Assembly (NCBI RefSeq): GCF_001597745.1
Contig: NZ_LUHJ01000009.1
Coordinates: 133,224-197,223, forward strand
DNA: 64,000 nucleotides
Origin: Anabaena sp. 4-3
GTDB taxonomy: Bacteria; Cyanobacteriota; Cyanobacteriia; Cyanobacteriales; Nostocaceae
Direction of reading: 5' to 3'
Part shown: piece by piece, positions 1 through 9,752 of the stretch
Layout of the letters: each line of letters opens with the position of its first letter
Position numbering within the stretch: position 1 is the stretch's first letter
The notes under the pieces: generated by a model
The model's database searches: none
Seen by the model: only the letters and a program-made list of their open reading frames with translations
Told to the model about the DNA's origin: nothing
Made by a program: the position numbers and the translations under genes

Positions 1-129
1 TAATTGTGATTAAATTCAGTAACAATCTGTAGTCAGGACTAGACACATCCAGTCTATTCTAGGCTGCAAGTCTTTGACAGCTAAATTTAATCGAAATTCA
101 CAAGCCGATTTATTTTTAAATAAATACTT

Positions 130-2115
130 ATGATTTCTACTCAAAGAGTAATTTACTGTATAAATCCAGACTGCGATAATCCGATTAATTCTGTGGGTGA
201 TCTGGTTTGTGCCAGTTGTCAAACTCCCTTGGTTTACCGTTATCTCTGGGCTACTGGCTCATTAACGGCGAAAACTCCCCTAGGTACAAAATTAGTAGAT
301 AGATATGAGGCGATCGCACAGCAAATTTACTTAGATACTCAACCAAGACTACCGCCAGCTATCCCCGCAGAATTACCACCAGTAGTTATTCCGTATTTAC
401 GCCTACAATCAGAGCGTTTGCACCTTCCCCAACCCTATGGCTTTGTTTCCAATGGGGAAGAAGGTACAAATGATATTCTGCTGCTAGAAAATGTCCCCAT
501 CGATGAGCAAGGAAATCTTTACCCCTGCCTTACCGCAGCTTGGCAGCAAGCCAAAGCAGTCAGACAAGTTTATTGGCTCTGGCAAATTCTTCAACTTTGG
601 ACACCGTTATCAAAATTCGGGCAGGCGCAAAGTTTACTCATCCCAGACAACCTGCGAGTTCAAGGTTGGTGTGTGCGACTTTTAGAACTACACACCACAA
701 CCAGTTCACCGCCTAGGTTACTGGATTTAGCCGACGCGTGGCAGCCTCTAGTAGAAGCCGCTAATCAGGCGATAGTCTCAGAATTAAGGCATATAGTCCA
801 GCTAATGACTAACTCTGAGGTAGAGTTAGACACTATTAAAACTCAACTTAATAGTTTATTGCTCTCAACAGCCGCAGAATTACCATTAAATCTGAAGGTA
901 GTAGGGGCTACAGATATAGGAATCCAACAACAACAAAATGAAGACACTTGTTACCCCAACACTAACGATAATCCAGATGATTCATTATTGCCTCATTTGT
1001 CTATTGTTTGCGATGGTATTGGGGGACATCAAGGCGGCGAAGTAGCAAGTCAATTAGCAATCCAGTCTTTAAAATTACAAATCCGTGCTTTATTAGCAGA
1101 GGTAGCCGAACAAACTGAACTTGTGCCACCCAAATTGTTACAAGAACAGTTAGAGGCTTGCATCAGGGTAGTGAATAACCTGATTAGCTCCCGTAATGAC
1201 GAACTGAAACGCCAAGGCAGAGAACGAATGGCGACAACTCTGGTGATGGCTTTACAAGTGCCGCAACGAGCCTTGAAACAGTCTGGTGGGCAGTCTAACA
1301 ACGCCCATGAGCTTTACTTGGCTAGTGTGGGTGATAGTCGCGCTTACTGGATAACTCGTAACTACTGCCAACAACTTACCATAGATAATGATGTGGCAAC
1401 TAGGGAGGTGCGCTTGGCACGGGCTATGTATCGTCAAGCACTCCAAAAACCAGAGGCTCACGCCTTAACTCAAGCCTTGGGTATTAGAGATGCGGAAGGC
1501 TTAAGGTTGGTAATTCAAAGGTTTATCTTGGATGAAGATGGTATATTACTACTGTGTTCAGATGGTTTAAGTGATAACAATTTAGTAGAAAAATATTGGC
1601 AGGATTACGCATTACCTGTATTAACAGGACAGTTGGCGGTGGAAGATGCCGTCCGTGAATGGATTAATTTAGCCAACGAAAAAAATGGTCATGATAATAC
1701 TTCAGTGGTGCTGACTTTTTGCCGGATTGCCAAAGACTCCTTAGTGCCGATACCGCCGCCACCACCGCCACCAGTAGCAATTCCGCCATCAGAACCACCA
1801 GAAACCGAAGTATCTGCTTTGGCAGAAATTGAAGCAGAATCTGACTTGGCAGAAATTGCACAAACAACATTAACAGAAAGTTCTCAAGCACTGTTAAATT
1901 TGGATTTGGCAGAGGATGAACCCAGCCCAGCCCCAGCGCAAAAACCAACTCGTCAACGTCAGCCTTTTTTACTGCTAGGAGGATTATTCGCTTTGCTAGT
2001 AGCGGGGACTGGAATCGGACTGTTTGCTTGGTGGCAACTCCATCCGCAAACTTTGCAACAAATGTGCCGAAAATTACCCTCTAGTGTCCAACAACTTTGT
2101 CCACCACAGGAATGA
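130..2115 (+). CDS. PP2C-type Ser/Thr protein phosphatase, zinc-ribbon start and C-terminal membrane anchor
   Basis: A 661-residue protein. Near the N-terminus Cys10, Cys15, Cys27 and Cys30 form a small zinc-ribbon-like knuckle. The PP2C domain spans about residues 255-530 and keeps the expected metal-site motifs: ATDIG...NED (about 258-270), DGIGG (about 295), GDSR, SDGL (about 477) and HDNTS (about 521), so it should be an active Mn/Mg-dependent phosphatase. A run of eight prolines and an acidic linker follow, then one hydrophobic segment (about 617-642) and a short Cys-containing tail. The catalytic part is probably cytoplasmic and membrane-tethered. Residues 40-250 match nothing I recognise. 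The substrate is unknown. The next gene on this strand is over 500 bp away, so it is probably monocistronic. Confidence 0.85.
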   Translation: MISTQRVIYCINPDCDNPINSVGDLVCASCQTPLVYRYLWATGSLTAKTPLGTKLVDRYEAIAQQIYLDTQPRLPPAIPAELPPVVIPYLRLQSERLHLPQPYGFVSNGEEGTNDILLLENVPIDEQGNLYPCLTAAWQQAKAVRQVYWLWQILQLWTPLSKFGQAQSLLIPDNLRVQGWCVRLLELHTTTSSPPRLLDLADAWQPLVEAANQAIVSELRHIVQLMTNSEVELDTIKTQLNSLLLSTAAELPLNLKVVGATDIGIQQQQNEDTCYPNTNDNPDDSLLPHLSIVCDGIGGHQGGEVASQLAIQSLKLQIRALLAEVAEQTELVPPKLLQEQLEACIRVVNNLISSRNDELKRQGRERMATTLVMALQVPQRALKQSGGQSNNAHELYLASVGDSRAYWITRNYCQQLTIDNDVATREVRLARAMYRQALQKPEAHALTQALGIRDAEGLRLVIQRFILDEDGILLLCSDGLSDNNLVEKYWQDYALPVLTGQLAVEDAVREWINLANEKNGHDNTSVVLTFCRIAKDSLVPIPPPPPPPVAIPPSEPPETEVSALAEIEAESDLAEIAQTTLTESSQALLNLDLAEDEPSPAPAQKPTRQRQPFLLLGGLFALLVAGTGIGLFAWWQLHPQTLQQMCRKLPSSVQQLCPPQE

Positions 2116-2633
2116 TTTTTCTGTCCTGTTGACACTCCCACGGCTAAAAGCCGATGGGATTCTTGATTCATCCAGTCCACTTACCATAATCAGTTTCCTA
2201 ATTACGCCAGAGGTGGGTCTGTCCACAAGCTTTTTACTCCATTACAGAAGCCAGATCCGGTATGCCGTTAAACTAAACTTGCTTAAATCTGTTCAAAGAC
2301 TTAAGACGTTAGCTTCCTGTTTCATTCTGGTAATGTCGGCATTATCCAGTCCACAGGCTTAAAATCGGGCGTAACTCACCCTATTTTGGAGTTTTTACAT
2401 TGAGAGGCTTTGCTACTTTACTCCCTGATTTTCAGCCATTTAAAATTTCTGGATTTTCTCAATTACCTTGCTACAGGCTGGCTACTCTCAAAAGTTTTGT
2501 ACAGGTTCTCAAGCCTAAAATTTTTTTAGCTTGGTTTTCGCTTATCCCTAATCATAGTGGATTTTGAGTAAGTTTGAGCAAGTTTTTCAGCACTGTTTAA
2601 TTCCCCTGACCACTATAATAAAGATACCTTTTT
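2116..2633. mobile_element. IS200/IS605-type remnant (non-coding end region)
   Basis: Just after the phosphatase stop there is a hairpin around CCCACGGCTAAAAGCCGATGGG followed by GATTCTTGATTCATCCAGTCC. This resembles the structured non-coding end of cyanobacterial IS200/IS605 (tnpB) elements. No transposase reading frame survives; the open frame crossing it has no recognisable motif. I infer a decayed element or a non-autonomous derivative. The outer boundaries are not defined by sequence alone. Confidence 0.45.
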
Positions 2634-2807
2634 ATGTGGTATCTTGATCTGCCTAAACCTGAGATTTTTATAACTTTTCGTGTAACAGAGGCAGAAAAAG
2701 AATTGCTCAAACAATATTGTGACCAAAAATGCACAACCCAAACCGACATTTTACGGGAATTGATTAGAGGACTAAGACGGCGGAAGACAGCCGCAACGCA
2801 TTCATGA
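2634..2807 (+). CDS. Small ribbon-helix-helix (CopG-like) protein
   Basis: A 57-residue frame with the layout of a ribbon-helix-helix DNA-binding protein: a beta strand (EIFITFRVT), a charged helix (EAEKELLKQYC), a turn, and a second helix (QTDILRELIRGL). Small proteins of this type are, as I recall, often found beside IS200/IS605 elements in cyanobacteria, and the stretch before it looks like such a remnant. It could be an antitoxin-like or transposon-associated regulator that has lost its partner. The start ATG lies 12 bases after an AT-rich stretch with no clear ribosome site. Confidence 0.5.
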   Translation: MWYLDLPKPEIFITFRVTEAEKELLKQYCDQKCTTQTDILRELIRGLRRRKTAATHS

Positions 2808-2870
2808 GGGCAGTTCCGTGGGCGGGTTTCCCGACTTGAGGAAACTGCCCGTCCCCACCCCTTAAGGACG
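2808..2870. repeat. GC-rich folded segment after the RHH gene
   Basis: The arms GGCAGTT (from 2810) and AACTGCC (2843-2849) pair around GGCGGGTTTCCCG, giving a compact stem just past the small RHH gene. It resembles the structured ends seen behind transposon-linked genes in this group. It may belong to the same decayed element. Confidence 0.35.
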
Positions 2871-2907
2871 TAACAGGCTGAAAATTTTTTGGATTTTCAG
2901 CCTGTTA
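2871..2907. terminator. Perfect 15-bp inverted repeat
   Basis: TAACAGGCTGAAAAT (2871-2885) and its exact reverse complement (2893-2907) are separated by seven bases, TTTTTGG. The stem is long and uninterrupted, but no uridine tract follows on either strand. It could act as a bidirectional transcription stop or be the end of the neighbouring mobile-element remnant. Confidence 0.5.
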
Positions 2908-2999
2908 CTGGTGGGCTTTCTGCTCCAATACTTGTAAAGTGCTATGTACTGAGTTTTGAGTTATGAGTTCCGATTGTTGTAGAATTGAATTTATCGTTA

Positions 3000-3212
3000 A
3001 AGCGCAAATCAAGAGCAAAGTGGGTTTTTCTTGCCCTGTTTGCCTATCTAACCTCGAAAATGTACTTTTAAACCACCTGTGGGAGTGAACAAGTGCATTG
3101 ATGAGAAAAAGCGTTGTGGATTACCCTGCCACTCAACTGCTGCTTGGCGACAACTGTCGTACCTACGAGTAGCCGCAAAAGCGTTTATGCAGTTTGCGCT
3201 TGATTGCTAGCA
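3000..3212 (+). ncRNA. Candidate structured small RNA
   Basis: No protein frame explains this stretch. AAGCGCAAA (3000-3008) can pair with TTTGCGCTT (about 3193-3201), closing a domain of about 200 nt that holds further local hairpins such as CTACGAGTAG and CGACAACTGTCG. A strong GC-rich hairpin with a T-rich tail follows about 100 nt later. The size and closed-rod shape would suit a 6S-like RNA, but I could not match conserved 6S positions from memory. It lacks tmRNA, SRP RNA and RNase P signatures. Strand is assumed from the downstream terminator. Confidence 0.3.
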
Positions 3213-3305
3213 GGGACTAGGAAATACAGGGTTTTCCCGCGTAAACCTGTTAATACATTATAAGTCTAATCAGAAATTCTGATGTTGCTGATTAATCATT
3301 CTCAC

Positions 3306-3330
3306 AGCCTGCACGGGCAGGCTTTGTTTA
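3306..3330 (+). terminator. Rho-independent-type terminator
   Basis: AGCCTGC (3306-3312) pairs with GCAGGCT (3317-3323) over a four-base loop and is followed by TTGTTTATAT. It would end a transcript coming from the candidate small RNA region and separates it from ftrV. Confidence 0.55.
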
Positions 3331-3487
3331 TATAACAGGTACAGAAGCGTGAAATAAAGCATCTGTCAAGATTGACGCTATGGAAGTGACTGTTGTCAAC
3401 AGTTTATGGGTAAAAAGTCAGTTAGTTGAGTGAGGGTTGGTTGTGGAGACACTTGTAGAACAGCAAAAGCAAGGTAAAAATATTGAT

Positions 3488-3709
3488 ATGAAAGTAGGCG
3501 ATCGCGTCCGTGTTAAAGAGTCGGTGGTAGTTTATCATCATCCTGAACATCGTGGTAAAGCTTTTGACATCAAAGGCATAGAAGGCGAAATTGTGCAGAT
3601 TGTCACTCAATGGCAAGGTAGACCTGTGAGTGCTAATTTCCCCTTGTTAGTCCAAGTGAGTAAAAAATTTAAAGTCCACTTGCGAGAAAATGAAATCGAA
3701 CTAATCTAA
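3488..3709 (+). CDS. ftrV: Ferredoxin-thioredoxin reductase, variable (alpha) chain
   Basis: A 73-residue protein that starts MKVGDRVRVKE and contains YHHPEHRG, FDIKG-EGE, TQWQGRPVSANFP and HLRENEIE, the hallmarks of the variable chain of ferredoxin-thioredoxin reductase. It forms a small SH3-like barrel that packs against the catalytic 4Fe-4S subunit, which passes electrons from photosynthetic ferredoxin to thioredoxins. The frame stays open upstream to a TTG at 3437, but the family begins at this MKVGDRV methionine, so I chose 3488. The catalytic chain gene is not in the window. The stop overlaps the convergent small gene by four bases. Confidence 0.9.
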   Translation: MKVGDRVRVKESVVVYHHPEHRGKAFDIKGIEGEIVQIVTQWQGRPVSANFPLLVQVSKKFKVHLRENEIELI

Positions 3710-3936
3710 ATTGATGATTGGCGGCGAAACAACCTGAAAATATTCAATTCGCCGCGCATTTTTTTGAGTTCTTGACGGTGTTGTTCGGCAGTCTGGTTAT
3801 ACCATTCACAATAACGCTGAAACTCTAAGCGCGTTTGCACTTCATAATAAAACTGCTTAGTTGTATGGTATGTAGCGAAACCTTCGTCAACTTCCGGTGG
3901 CAGTCCAGGTATGATGTGAGGCAGATTTTCAGACAT
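3706..3936 (-). CDS. Conserved-looking small hypothetical protein
   Basis: A 76-residue, charged, soluble protein with no motif I can name. The middle is rich in aromatic and charged residues (FYYEVQTRLEFQRYCEWYNQTAEQHRQELKK), predicting a long helix. Its stop overlaps the ftrV stop by four bases in convergent orientation, the arrangement of a real tightly packed pair rather than a shadow frame. Function unknown. Confidence 0.6.
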   Translation of the reverse strand: MSENLPHIIPGLPPEVDEGFATYHTTKQFYYEVQTRLEFQRYCEWYNQTAEQHRQELKKMRGELNIFRLFRRQSSI

Positions 3937-3965
3937 AGTTTTTAGGGACTCTTGATTGGGGACTG

Positions 3966-4008
3966 GGGACTAATAACTAATAACTAATAACTAATGACTA
4001 ATGACTAA
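3966..4008. repeat. STRR-type heptamer tandem array
   Basis: Six or so tandem copies of TAACTAA/TGACTAA, preceded by GGGGACTGGGGACT. Arrays of this kind recur at 4854-4889, 7612-7664, 14835-14868, 23234-23300 and 55681-55722. Confidence 0.8.
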
Positions 4009-4011
4009 GAA

Positions 4012-4803
4012 TTACAGCCAACCGCGTAACCAATAGACGAAAGTACCGATATATTCTTTGAGGGCATTAGTAAATTGGTGTAAGTTGTCCGTATCCGGTA
4101 ATAAACTCAGGATGGCGGCTTTAGGAGTTCTGCTAATTTCTTGTAATTCATTTTGGCTCACAAGAAAGTCAGTTGGGGCGGGGATAGCATCAATACCTTG
4201 ACGCTGAAAAATTTTGAGCGATCGCGGTGTATGTATCGCTGAAGTTACCAACAGTATCTGACGAATACCACGAGCATCGAGAATTTTTTTCACATTGACG
4301 GCATTTTGATAGGTATTCAGGGAGTCTGGTTCTTGAATCAGTGCCTCAGATGGGATACCGATAGATGTCAGGATATCCGCCATATCTGCTGATTCTGGGG
4401 AACCACTACCACGCCAATCAATACGTCCGCCACTCAGTACGATTATAGGAGCTTTTTTTTGGCGATATAGTTGAGCCGCATAAATTACGCGATCGCCTTG
4501 TTCAGCTAAATCTACCCCAGGGCGAGGCGGAAAGGCTGATTTAGTGGCACCTCCCAATACTACAATTGCGTCAGCCGTAGGCAACTGTGCCGGTGGCATA
4601 TTTTGCCATTCTAGCGATCGCACTAAGTATTTTGCCACCCAAGCATTACTACAGAGTAATAATACAACTAACGCCAAAGAGACGGCGATCGCTGCTATAC
4701 GTGGTCTTTTCCACAGCGTAAATAATGCCACTACTAAACTGATACTCGCTAGTCCCAAAGGATAGAAAAATAGTGGCAGTAATTTAGAGAGATATAAGAA
4801 CAT
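4012..4803 (-). CDS. YdcF/SanA-like DUF218 membrane protein (ElyC-like)
   Basis: A 263-residue protein. Two hydrophobic segments lie near the N-terminus (about residues 8-28 and 36-56), followed by a DUF218 domain starting at ADAIVVLGGAT and including VDLAEQGDRVIYAAQLYRQ, IVLSGGR, ESADMADIL and TYQNAVNVKKIL with LLVTSAIHTPRS. DUF218 proteins (YdcF, SanA, ElyC) are linked to envelope integrity and peptidoglycan or polysaccharide precursor handling; the reaction is not settled. The domain should sit on the periplasmic side or at the membrane face. It lies between two tandem repeat arrays and is probably transcribed alone. Confidence 0.75.
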   Translation of the reverse strand: MFLYLSKLLPLFFYPLGLASISLVVALFTLWKRPRIAAIAVSLALVVLLLCSNAWVAKYLVRSLEWQNMPPAQLPTADAIVVLGGATKSAFPPRPGVDLAEQGDRVIYAAQLYRQKKAPIIVLSGGRIDWRGSGSPESADMADILTSIGIPSEALIQEPDSLNTYQNAVNVKKILDARGIRQILLVTSAIHTPRSLKIFQRQGIDAIPAPTDFLVSQNELQEISRTPKAAILSLLPDTDNLHQFTNALKEYIGTFVYWLRGWL

Positions 4804-4853
4804 ATTAGGGGATAGGGAATAGGACAGGGGAACAATAGAGAAGAACTTTTCCC

Positions 4854-4889
4854 AATGACTAATGACTAATGACTAATAACTAATAACTA
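4854..4889. repeat. STRR-type heptamer tandem array
   Basis: Five tandem TGACTAA/TAACTAA units between the DUF218 gene and the downstream membrane-protein gene; the last unit runs into the stop codon of that gene. Confidence 0.8.
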
Positions 4890-5387
4890 TTTATTCCAAA
4901 ACTTGAAATTAAAACTTCCAGGTGTGCGACGATAACGACGGCTAGCCCTTCTGGTTTGCCGTCTGGTGATTCTATCGGTAGACTGTTCACCTTCCACTGT
5001 TTCTACAGTTTCTACTGGTAATTGAGTTCTAGTTTCTTCCTGACTTCTCCACCAAGCAATAATCCAACCCCCACCTACAGCACCTACAGCACCTAACAAA
5101 ATACTCATAGGTGCTGGATATCCTAACAACCCAAACCCTAGCAAGAAAAATAACCAATATTTTAGTCCGGCATCAATACCATCAGAGGAGGGGACTGTGG
5201 GGGGCTGAGGACTGGTTTTACTGGCATTAGTAAACCAACCCAAAGCAAACCAACCAAGAATGCCCAGAAACAGGCTCAGGGATATTGGTGTTCCTGTTGT
5301 AGTCAATATAAAAGTGATGAATGCCCCAAATAAAAATTGAGTTAGGGACTCAGGTGTGAAATTGAAGAGGTTGTTATTATTTGCCAT
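4887..5387 (-). CDS. Hypothetical membrane protein with basic tail
   Basis: A 166-residue protein not recognised as a named family. Hydrophobic segments are visible at about residues 16-32, 36-52, 76-92 and 95-113, so three or four membrane passes. The C-terminal third is soluble, first acidic (ETVETVEGE) and then strongly arginine-rich (RITRRQTRRASRRYRRTPG), which suggests a cytoplasmic tail touching phospholipid or nucleic acid. A Pro/Ser linker separates the two hairpins. Function unknown. Confidence 0.6.
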   Translation of the reverse strand: MANNNNLFNFTPESLTQFLFGAFITFILTTTGTPISLSLFLGILGWFALGWFTNASKTSPQPPTVPSSDGIDAGLKYWLFFLLGFGLLGYPAPMSILLGAVGAVGGGWIIAWWRSQEETRTQLPVETVETVEGEQSTDRITRRQTRRASRRYRRTPGSFNFKFWNK

Positions 5388-5461
5388 GAGATAAATAGGG
5401 GTGTAGGGATGCTTGTCTGGAGGGGTGTAAGGGACAATTTAATCCTCCTACACCTGCTAAT

Positions 5462-7006
5462 CTATTGGCTAATTAGTTGCTGCAATTGTGTTTGTGGTGG
5501 CTCAGTTGTATCCCAATTTTGGACGTAAGGTTTTTCAGCATCAGTAAAGGGTTCTGCTTGCTTGAGTTGGGAATCTAATAAATCAATTGTGGCATCAGCA
5601 ATATCATGAGTACGGTTGACAAGACGCTGTTTTACTACTTCTAACGGTGCGGTGCAGAATATAATTTGCAGGGGTAGTTGATGCTTTTGAGCTTGTGCGA
5701 TCGCTTCCTGTCTCAGTGTTTGTTTATCATACTTAGCATCTAAAATCACAGTATAACCTTGATTAGCTAGTATAATCCCCAAATTTAGTAACCGTGCATA
5801 GGTTTTCTCGGTCATTTCCGGCGTATACAAATCATCGCCACCACGTTCTTGTAGAGCAATTCCCCCCAAGTGTTTCCTAACCGCATCTGAGCGAATGTGA
5901 ATTGCTCCCGTTTGTCGTGCTATATATTTTGCGGTTGTACTTTTCCCAGAACCGGATAACCCCGACATTAAAATCAGTTTTCCTGGTTTGGGTTTAGTAT
6001 ACTCCCAAGCTAGTTTGTAATATTGGGCGGCTGTTTTGCTGGCTTCTGCTTTTACCTCCACAGGTACACCAGGATCATCTAATAAAAATGATGTCACCTT
6101 CGCCCGTACATAAGACTGACGATTGAGATATATAGGTAATACCTCCAAACCTTCCCAGTCGCCAGTCTGTTCTAAGTAAGTGTTGAGATAAGCATTACTC
6201 AAGTCTGGACGCTGCTGGGCTGCCAAATCCATCACCGCGTAAGCAATATCAAACATGACATCGACAAAGCGGAACGGCTCATTAAACTCAATACAATCAA
6301 ACAACAGTATTTTATCTTGCCACAGACAAATATTTCTCAGGTGCAAATCACCATGACATTCCCGAATGTAGTTATTTTGGATGCGGCGTTGAAATAATTC
6401 TTGTTTTGTGGCAAAAAAATCATCGGTGTAAGCTTTGGTTTCCTCAAACTGTTGCTGAGTTTGGGGGCCTCCAATATATTTCTCAGTTTGCTCGTAATTT
6501 TCATCAAACGCCACTCTAATTTGCTCTACTTGCCCAAAACTACGAATATAGTCATTAGTCTCAGTTTTAGCGTGATATTGAGCTACTACCCGACCTAATT
6601 CTTCGAGGTGTGTCTCGTTTAATTTACCCTGGGCAAACAGTGAACTCAGTAAAGTCTCTTGGGGAAACTGGCACATCTTTAACACGTACTCCACAGGCTC
6701 ACCCGTTCCTGCGAGAGTGTATTGCTCACCTATCAAAGTTATAGGTAACACTTCCAAATACAGTTCAGCCGCCCCCCGTTGATTTAACCGCAGTTCTTCC
6801 TGACAAAAATGTTGGCGTTTCTCTAGTGTGGAAAAGTCCAAAAACCCAAAATTTACTGGTTTTTTTAATTTATAGGCATAATCCCCAGTTAGCAGCACGT
6901 AAGAAACATGGGTTTGAATCAGTTGAATCGGTTCTGTCACAGGATGGGGATAGAATCCCGGTTGTAACATTTGCTGAATTAAAGTTGGAAGAGTTACTTC
7001 AGTCAT
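5462..7006 (-). CDS. Fusion of APH-like kinase fold and P-loop kinase
   Basis: A 514-residue two-domain protein. The N-terminal part (about 1-330) is an aminoglycoside-phosphotransferase-like fold with the catalytic loop HGDLHLRN and the metal-binding LFDCIEFN segment. The C-terminal part (about 335-514) is a P-loop kinase of the AAA_33/zeta type with GLSGSGKST and a later VILDAKY strand. Paired APH plus P-loop fusions of this length are widespread in bacteria but have no assigned substrate that I know of. The frame also opens at a TTG at 7021; I chose the ATG at 7006, which gives the usual start. It is not an antibiotic-resistance gene on this evidence. Confidence 0.75.
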   Translation of the reverse strand: MTEVTLPTLIQQMLQPGFYPHPVTEPIQLIQTHVSYVLLTGDYAYKLKKPVNFGFLDFSTLEKRQHFCQEELRLNQRGAAELYLEVLPITLIGEQYTLAGTGEPVEYVLKMCQFPQETLLSSLFAQGKLNETHLEELGRVVAQYHAKTETNDYIRSFGQVEQIRVAFDENYEQTEKYIGGPQTQQQFEETKAYTDDFFATKQELFQRRIQNNYIRECHGDLHLRNICLWQDKILLFDCIEFNEPFRFVDVMFDIAYAVMDLAAQQRPDLSNAYLNTYLEQTGDWEGLEVLPIYLNRQSYVRAKVTSFLLDDPGVPVEVKAEASKTAAQYYKLAWEYTKPKPGKLILMSGLSGSGKSTTAKYIARQTGAIHIRSDAVRKHLGGIALQERGGDDLYTPEMTEKTYARLLNLGIILANQGYTVILDAKYDKQTLRQEAIAQAQKHQLPLQIIFCTAPLEVVKQRLVNRTHDIADATIDLLDSQLKQAEPFTDAEKPYVQNWDTTEPPQTQLQQLISQ

Positions 7007-7047
7007 AAAAATGTGGGACAAAAATTTAATTTTTTTTGGTTGCTAGT

Positions 7048-7200
7048 GTCGGTAGTGAGGACTTTAGTCCTCTGTTGTGCTACATCAACTAAATCAGAAT
7101 TAACGTCCTGAGAAGGGTTGGTAGTGAGGACTTTCGTCCTCTTTATTCAAGGCTACATCAACCAGATAAGGGCTAGAGCCGCTTACTACGAACTTAAAGC
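7048..7200. repeat. Interspersed GGACTTTAGTCCT palindrome repeats
   Basis: Two copies of a GTAGTGAGGACTTTAGTCCTC-type unit, each followed by GCTACATCAAC. Related units occur near 27645-27710 and 59295-59345. They are non-coding and behave like REP elements. Confidence 0.6.
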
Positions 7201-7211
7201 CGGAAAAGCCA

Positions 7212-7242
7212 AACAACAAAAAACCAGGGTTTTACCCCTGGT
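7212..7242 (-). terminator. Rho-independent terminator of rplY
   Basis: Read on the minus strand, ACCAGGGG and CCCTGGT pair across a short loop and run straight into TTTTTTGTTGTTT. It lies about 60 bases past the rplY stop. Confidence 0.75.
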
Positions 7243-7300
7243 ATCATCAGCAATTATCACAAACTTTAAATGACAAGTTAAGACAAATTTTCTACCAGCC

Positions 7301-7600
7301 TTAGTTTTTAGCAGTAGCGTAAAAGCTCAGGTGGTAAGGTGTACCCTTGGCTGGATGTTTTTGTACTTCTTTGAGTACAGTTGTACCTTGCCATTGTAGA
7401 TCGGGAATGTTCAATTCAATTTCTGTTTTGTTAACCGCAGCTGCTTTCAGTAGACGGTCAACGGTTTTAGCATCAATTACTAAGTAAATTGATTCTGTAA
7501 TGTTGTGACCGTACAAGTTAGCAGGGATAAGTCCAGAACGACGCAAAGCATTGGGTTTGCTTCCTTCTGGTCGTTTTTGAGATTCGACTGTCAGAGCCAT
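7301..7600 (-). CDS. rplY: 50S ribosomal protein L25
   Basis: A 99-residue protein starting [21 protein letters not shown] with [12 protein letters not shown], matching the short (single-domain) L25 family that binds 5S rRNA in the central protuberance. The longer Ctc form has an extra C-terminal domain, which is absent here. It is downstream of purA on the same strand with about 100 bases of repeat-rich spacer, so co-transcription is possible. A good terminator follows. Confidence 0.9.
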   Translation of the reverse strand: MALTVESQKRPEGSKPNALRRSGLIPANLYGHNITESIYLVIDAKTVDRLLKAAAVNKTEIELNIPDLQWQGTTVLKEVQKHPAKGTPYHLSFYATAKN

Positions 7601-7611
7601 ACAATTTATCA

Positions 7612-7664
7612 GTTGTTAGTTGTCATTAGTTATTGGTCATTAGTCATTAGTCATGAGTCATGAG
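7612..7664. repeat. STRR-type heptamer tandem array
   Basis: Repeated TTAGTCA/TTAGTTG-type units between purA and rplY, the same heptamer family as other arrays in the window. Confidence 0.75.
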
Positions 7665-7698
7665 TTTTGACTTGGAACTATTGACTGTTGACTTTTAA

Positions 7699-9752
<2,054 letters not shown>

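Noticed and set aside
2024-2362. 112-residue frame across the phosphatase end
   Set aside because: It runs over the IS-like non-coding segment in another frame and has no motif.
3000-3212. tmRNA, RNase P RNA or SRP RNA
   Set aside because: No tag-peptide frame, no P4/P10 core and no SRP GGAA/GCAGC pair could be found.
5462-7006. Aminoglycoside resistance gene
   Set aside because: Only the fold is shared; the P-loop fusion is a chromosomal cyanobacterial type and no resistance context is present.
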